Assembly (NCBI GenBank): GCA_963978895.1
Contig: OZ022247.1
Span: forward strand, 3,658,452-3,722,451
Direction of reading: 5' to 3'
Length of the DNA stretch: 64,000 nucleotides
Source: Erpobdella octoculata
Lineage: Eukaryota; Annelida; Clitellata; Hirudinida; Erpobdellidae
The notes under the pieces were generated by a model. It saw only the letters and a list, made by a program, of their open reading frames with translations, searched no databases and was not told where the DNA came from. The position numbers and the translations under genes are program-made. This document shows positions 60,015-64,000 of this stretch, in pieces (position 1 is the stretch's first letter; every line of letters starts with the position of its first letter).

Positions 60015-61811
60015 ATGTACTCTGAGACACAAGTTATAGAAAGAGGTTCTCCTCCACCCTATGAACCACCACCCCCGTGGATCCCCCCTCAACAGGTAGA
60101 TTTCTTTCATATAATTTATAATTTTTCACTTGACTCGATCTTGTCTTGAATTAATTAAATTTGTAAATGCTTAAATGTTAAAAAAATTATTTACTAAACT
60201 AATATATTGTTTACTTAATAACTTGATTGAACATTAGCTACAATTTTTTAGAGATATGGAAATCCAGACTACGACAACGACTTGGTAATTTTTCTACCTA
60301 GAAAATTGTGTCTGAAGAGAAAACAGATAACCGATACAGTAAATTTTATTTTCACATATTTGGCTTTATCCAATTATATTTGATTCAAGTGAAAATGGTT
60401 AATACTCTTCAACAAATTATGTTACAGTTAGGCTTCAATGTCAGAGGTGGAGATCCAACTGTTCCAGGAATGTTTATCACAAACGTTTGTAGATTTGTTA
60501 CAAACATTAATTTATCAATTTCTTAACAATGATAATAATAATAAAATTATGCAAAATAATGCAATAAATTTACTTACGTTGTTGAGATGAGTTATAAATA
60601 GTGTTCACGTTATATGATCCAAAAAAAAATTACATAACATTTAATGTTGAATAAAAAAGTGTTTATGTTTAATGCTTAAATTCAAGATTTTGGAAACATT
60701 TATACTTGAAAGGTCAGTCCTGACTCTGAAGCGGACCGATTGGGAGTGAGAGAGGGTGACCAGGTCAGATGGTATAATCAAAATCATTATATTAAATTTA
60801 TTGAATGTCAGATGGTATAATCAAAATCATTAAATTAAATTAATTAAATGTCTGATGATATAATCAAAATCATTACATTAAATTAATTAAATGTCAGATG
60901 ATATAATCAAAATGATTATATTAAATTAGTTAAATGTCAGATGATATAATCAAAATCATTATATTAAAGTGATTAAATGATCGGATTTAATATTTTATTA
61001 TCACTTTAATTAGCTAATTGAAATGTCAGAGCTATCACAGCATAATGTTCTGCAATTTTTTTTCAGATAATGGAAGTCAATGGTATCAGTTTTGAAAAAA
61101 TTGATCATGTTGAGGTAGCATTTGTTTTTTATTTACAGTTTGTCTCAATGGCAATAATGATGATGATGTAAAAAATAGTAATGATGATTATGATGATGAT
61201 GATATCGGCAATGCTAATGATAATGATGATGAAATTTTGTGACCAAGTAATTTGTATCATAACCAGGCAGTTGGAGTACTGAAGAGCAGTTTAGAAGTTT
61301 ATATGACTCTGCGGTTTTTTCCATACAGTAAGAAAATGCTTATATACATTTTTTATCTTTATTTCTCTTCAAACAGTCAAAACTGCTGTATTCTATCACT
61401 TGTGAGTCCTTCATCTCCAGCCAGAGGCAGCCATGTTTTTAGTCGCCTAAAAATAACTGCAGGTAACCCTGTGGCTGAAACTCTTTCTCAATGAGGATTA
61501 CAGCCACGCCAAACTTTGTTTAGATCGCTCCACATATCTTATCACATCCAGTGGTTTGGATGTGATAAGCAAACAAAAAAACACATACACATAATGTTAC
61601 TACAGGCAATACTCATATAATGTGTTACGTAAATAATGCATGTAATCATATAATGTGTTACGTAAATAATGCATGTAATCATATAATGTGTTACGTAAAT
61701 AATGCATGTAATCATATAATGTCTGTAATCCCGTTTTATATTTCAGTGTACAGAAAAGTATTAGAGAAGAAAAAAACAGCAAGTTCATCTTCTCATCACA
61801 ATGATAAATAA
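60015..61811 (+). CDS. PDZD11: PDZ domain-containing protein 11 (PDZD11)
   Basis: Seven exons join in phase: 60015-60095, 60252-60338, 60428-60484, 60713-60763, 61067-61114, 61267-61327, 61747-61811 (149 aa; human 140). The N-terminus has the family's proline-rich PPPYEPPPPWIPPQQ followed by NPDYDNDL and FLPRK. The PDZ domain follows, with the carboxylate-binding loop LGFNVRGG, MFITNVSPDSEADRLGVREG, DQIMEVNGISF and AVGVLKSSLEVYMTLRFFPY. The C-terminus is lysine- and serine-rich. In vertebrates PDZD11 binds the WW domains of PLEKHA5/6/7 through its N-terminal proline-rich part, and copper or calcium ATPases through the PDZ domain, at the basolateral membrane. AATAAA overlaps the stop codon (61807-61812), and another lies at about 61932. 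The exon 4 donor (GTCAGA) is weak and starts a tandem array. Confidence 0.93.
60764..60976 (+). repeat. 43-bp minisatellite starting at PDZD11 exon 4 donor
   Basis: Units begin GTCAGATGGTATAATC at 60764, 60807, 60850, 60893 and 60936, an exact 43-bp period. The first unit begins on the GT of the exon 4 donor. Later units differ by a few bases. The array fills the first two-thirds of the intron. Confidence 0.94.
61538..61569. other. Perfect 13-bp inverted repeat (hairpin)
   Basis: CTTATCACATCCA, a 6-nt loop (GTGGTT), then TGGATGTGATAAG. It lies in the last PDZD11 intron, about 45 bp before a 33-bp tandem repeat. It could be a palindromic relic of a transposon or simply a structured intron segment. 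Confidence 0.75.
61614..61717. repeat. 33-bp tandem repeat, three copies
   Basis: Three identical units of CATATAATGTGTTACGTAAA plus TAATGCATGTAAT, containing the palindromes TTACGTAA and ATGCAT. The length is a multiple of three, so both strands stay open. It lies about 30 bp before the acceptor of the last PDZD11 exon. Confidence 0.92.
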
Positions 61812-62042
61812 AATTAATTTGAATTCAAATGAAAGAAAAAATACCATCAGAATTGTTTTGGTTTCAAAATATTATTTAAACAATTTTATTAAAGAAAATA
61901 GAAATGATCTTAAATATTGCTTCTTTTTAATAATAAACATATAAAACCTTTGTATTTATTTGGCTTAATTACTAATTCAAATTCCTTGTATTCTTATAAT
62001 TTTAATACATTACTTTGAAATATATCTGTAATCACTAGTAAT

Positions 62043-62317
62043 CAGTGGTGGATCTAGGGAGCCAAGCCCCCTGTTGATTTCAAAATTAATTTTCTTGAGA
62101 TACTAAAAAAAAATTATAGCAATATTAATACAAGAAATTTCGTTTTAAACCAGTAAAAAGTGAGAAAAATTTCATATTGACCAAATTTATAAGAAAAATT
62201 GACTACTTTTCTGGGAAATTACAAAATTTTTAGCCCCTAACTTTTGTTTTCCAGTGGGGTTTGTGGATCTAAGATCAAATATTTGCTCTTCCCGCCAGCA
62301 GTCTAGATCCGCCACTG
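62043..62317. mobile_element. MITE with CAGTGGTGGATCTAG ends
   Basis: The left end CAGTGGTGGATCTAG and right end CTAGATCCGCCACTG form 15-bp inverted repeats with one mismatch. CAGTGGCGGAT ends are typical of hAT-type MITEs. The flanking 8 bp do not match, so the target duplication has decayed or the boundary is altered. A related end occurs at 17234. Confidence 0.75.
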
Positions 62318-62819
62318 TCCACCGTGACGATACCTGTAATATTTACGATAATACTAGGAATAGCCATCGTGATACCTGACATATCCTTGATGATACCACT
62401 ATGTTCATAATGATACTTGACTCAGATAATTTAAAATCGAAATCTAATTTTGCACAGAAATATTTGAGTTTATTTTTATCTGTCAAGGACCGAATTAAGT
62501 ACAATCGAGTAGAAAGTTGAGTACAAAGTACAATTCAATAGAAAGTTGAGTACAACATACAATTTACTAGAAAATTGAGTAAAAAATACAATTTAATAAT
62601 CTCAATGCAAATCTGTAAATAAAAAGAAATGGCACAGCATTTTGGTTGAAAACATAACAAATTGTCATGAAGAGTCTGTATCATCATTTGCGCTCAGTAA
62701 AATTTACAAATTTAAAACAAACAAGTTCTTACACAAAGCATGTTGTGAAATTTAAAATTCTTCAAAGCTGTTATTGTTAATTAAAATTAGCCTCATTACA
62801 AAATGAAATAAACTTTTGT

Positions 62820-63060
62820 AATGAGTTGTTGGATGGTTAATGAGTGGTTCGATGGTTAATGAGTTATTTGATGGTTAATGAGTTGTTTGATGGTTAATGA
62901 GTTGTTTGATGGTTAATGAGTGGTTTGATGGTTAATGAGTTATTTGATGGTTAATGAGTTGTTTGATGGTTAATGAGTTGTTTGATGGTTAATGAGTTGT
63001 TTGATGGTTAATGAGTTGTTTGATGGTTAATGAGTTGTTTGATGGTTAATGAATTGTTGT
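62820..63060. repeat. 19-bp tandem repeat GATGGTTAATGAGTTGTTT
   Basis: About twelve near-identical units, then decaying copies to about 63200 (AATGAATTGTTG variants). Non-coding. Confidence 0.92.
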
Positions 63061-63501
63061 AAAGTCAATGAATTATTACATGGACTGTCTATGAATTGCT
63101 CGTAGAATAATGAATTGGTAATGAATTTGTAGATGGTCAATGAACTGTTGAATAGTCAATGAAGTGCTTGATAGCCAATGAATTGTAGGATGATCAATGA
63201 ATTGTTGTATGGTCAGTGTTTATGAATAATCAATGACAATACATTTTTCTATTGCTTAATGAATCTTTAAAAAAAACTGTCATCCTTATCATAATCATCA
63301 TCAATCATAAAATGAAAGTTTAAATTCCGTTTATACAACCAAAATGCTGATTGGAGCGATGAAGCGGATTTTTCAATTTATTTCTTTGCAAAGTTGTTAT
63401 CGTTCATCAACAAATAAATTCAAGTGGAATCGATACAAGAGTAGTTGCATACGTGTTGGTCGGATGATTATGATCGAAATGTCAAAAGGCACTTTGAAAG
63501 G

Positions 63502-63635
63502 ATCAGTCGTTGGTTGAATCAATAAATATCGTGCTTTACATGATACAAACGAACCTCTGGCACTTCTACAGGATCAAACGTAGAATCAATAAATATCATT
63601 CTTTACATGATACAAACAAACTTCGGGCACTTGCG
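63502..63635. repeat. 67-bp tandem duplication
   Basis: GAATCAATAAATATC followed by TTTACATGATACAAAC starts at 63516 and 63583, two diverged copies in tandem. Confidence 0.8.
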
Positions 63636-64000
63636 GTGAAACAATTTCGGTATCCGTGATCGAGTACAACCGATTTATTATTGTAAAAACAAAAATGAAA
63701 TTAAACATAACTGTTTTTTTTAAGATGGTTCTATTAGAACAAACATTTCAAATGTTCACAAACAATAAGTTGTCCGAGTAGTATAGATTATAATATCTTT
63801 AAAAACAAGAAAATAAAACGCAGCTGACAAATTTGATATCAACTAACTGATTAGGCACTTTGAAGAAGAATTAAAATAACAAATACTTGCCCTCATTAAC
63901 GCAAGGTGATATACAAATATATATATATATGATTATCAGATTTGATAAAACAATAACAAACTTGTCTCAAACAGATCGAAATGATTGCTTTGAATGAATC

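Larger units (their letters stand above)
61812..64000. other. Right-edge gene-free region
   Basis: After the PDZD11 3' UTR there is a MITE (62043-62317), a 19-bp tandem repeat (62820-63060) and a 67-bp duplication (63502-63635). No exon was recognised on either strand to the window end. Confidence 0.5.

Noticed and set aside
61600..61811. Overlapping ORFs on both strands with YDYMHYLRNTL-like repeats
   Set aside because: They are the 33-bp tandem repeat read in frame; only the last 65 bp on the plus strand are PDZD11 exon 7.

Overview
The window is nuclear DNA of an animal, probably an invertebrate. It is AT-rich, and its genes are split into many small exons by short GT-AG introns. Joining exons by eye at GT/AG sites in consistent phase gives six protein-coding genes, each closing in frame. 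Their families are found in animals: a ciliary coiled-coil protein (CCDC96/CFAP184), exosome subunit EXOSC7, a large LDLR-B-type receptor, a KH-like/macrodomain protein of the PARP14 kind, claspin, RNA polymerase I subunit POLR1H (RPA12) and PDZD11. (The receptor and the macrodomain protein have no one-to-one name I can assign, so only five symbols are given.) I could not fix the phylum from the sequence alone.

Layout. 1-8428 is a repeat-rich, gene-poor block: AT and ATGT microsatellites, a 5'-truncated CR1/L2-like LINE with a long intact ORF, a TIR-bounded insert, and nested Helitron-like elements with GC-rich minisatellites. 8429-11462 (+) is CCDC96. 11861-16426 (-) is EXOSC7, tail-to-tail with CCDC96. 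16427-18561 is intergenic and holds a complete hAT-type element with a perfect 8-bp target duplication. 18562-33910 (+) is a 26-exon single-pass receptor with three YWTD propellers, a mucin-like stalk, HYR, sushi and GCC2/GCC3 modules, and a furin-type site. 36413-42438 (-) is the macrodomain protein. 43350-55871 (+) is claspin, head-to-head with the macrodomain gene and 911 bp away. 57441-58434 (+) is POLR1H and 60015-61811 (+) is PDZD11. The right edge to 64000 holds tandem repeats and a MITE, with no gene seen.

The genes do not form one pathway. Claspin (replication checkpoint), EXOSC7 (RNA decay and processing) and POLR1H (rRNA transcription) are housekeeping genes. CCDC96 points to motile cilia, and PDZD11 and the receptor to the cell surface.

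The most unusual signal is a recurrent tie between tandem repeats and exon-intron junctions. In four genes a splice donor or acceptor, usually with a few exon bases, has been copied in tandem: nine donors at exactly 29-bp spacing and nine acceptors at 62-64-bp spacing in claspin, a 48-bp acceptor duplication in claspin, a 30-bp donor duplication in EXOSC7, a 31-bp acceptor duplication in CCDC96, and a 43-bp array starting exactly at a donor in PDZD11. This suggests introns growing or shifting by tandem duplication of splice sites. Exon models come from reading and family knowledge only; no alignment, splice predictor or RNA data were available.
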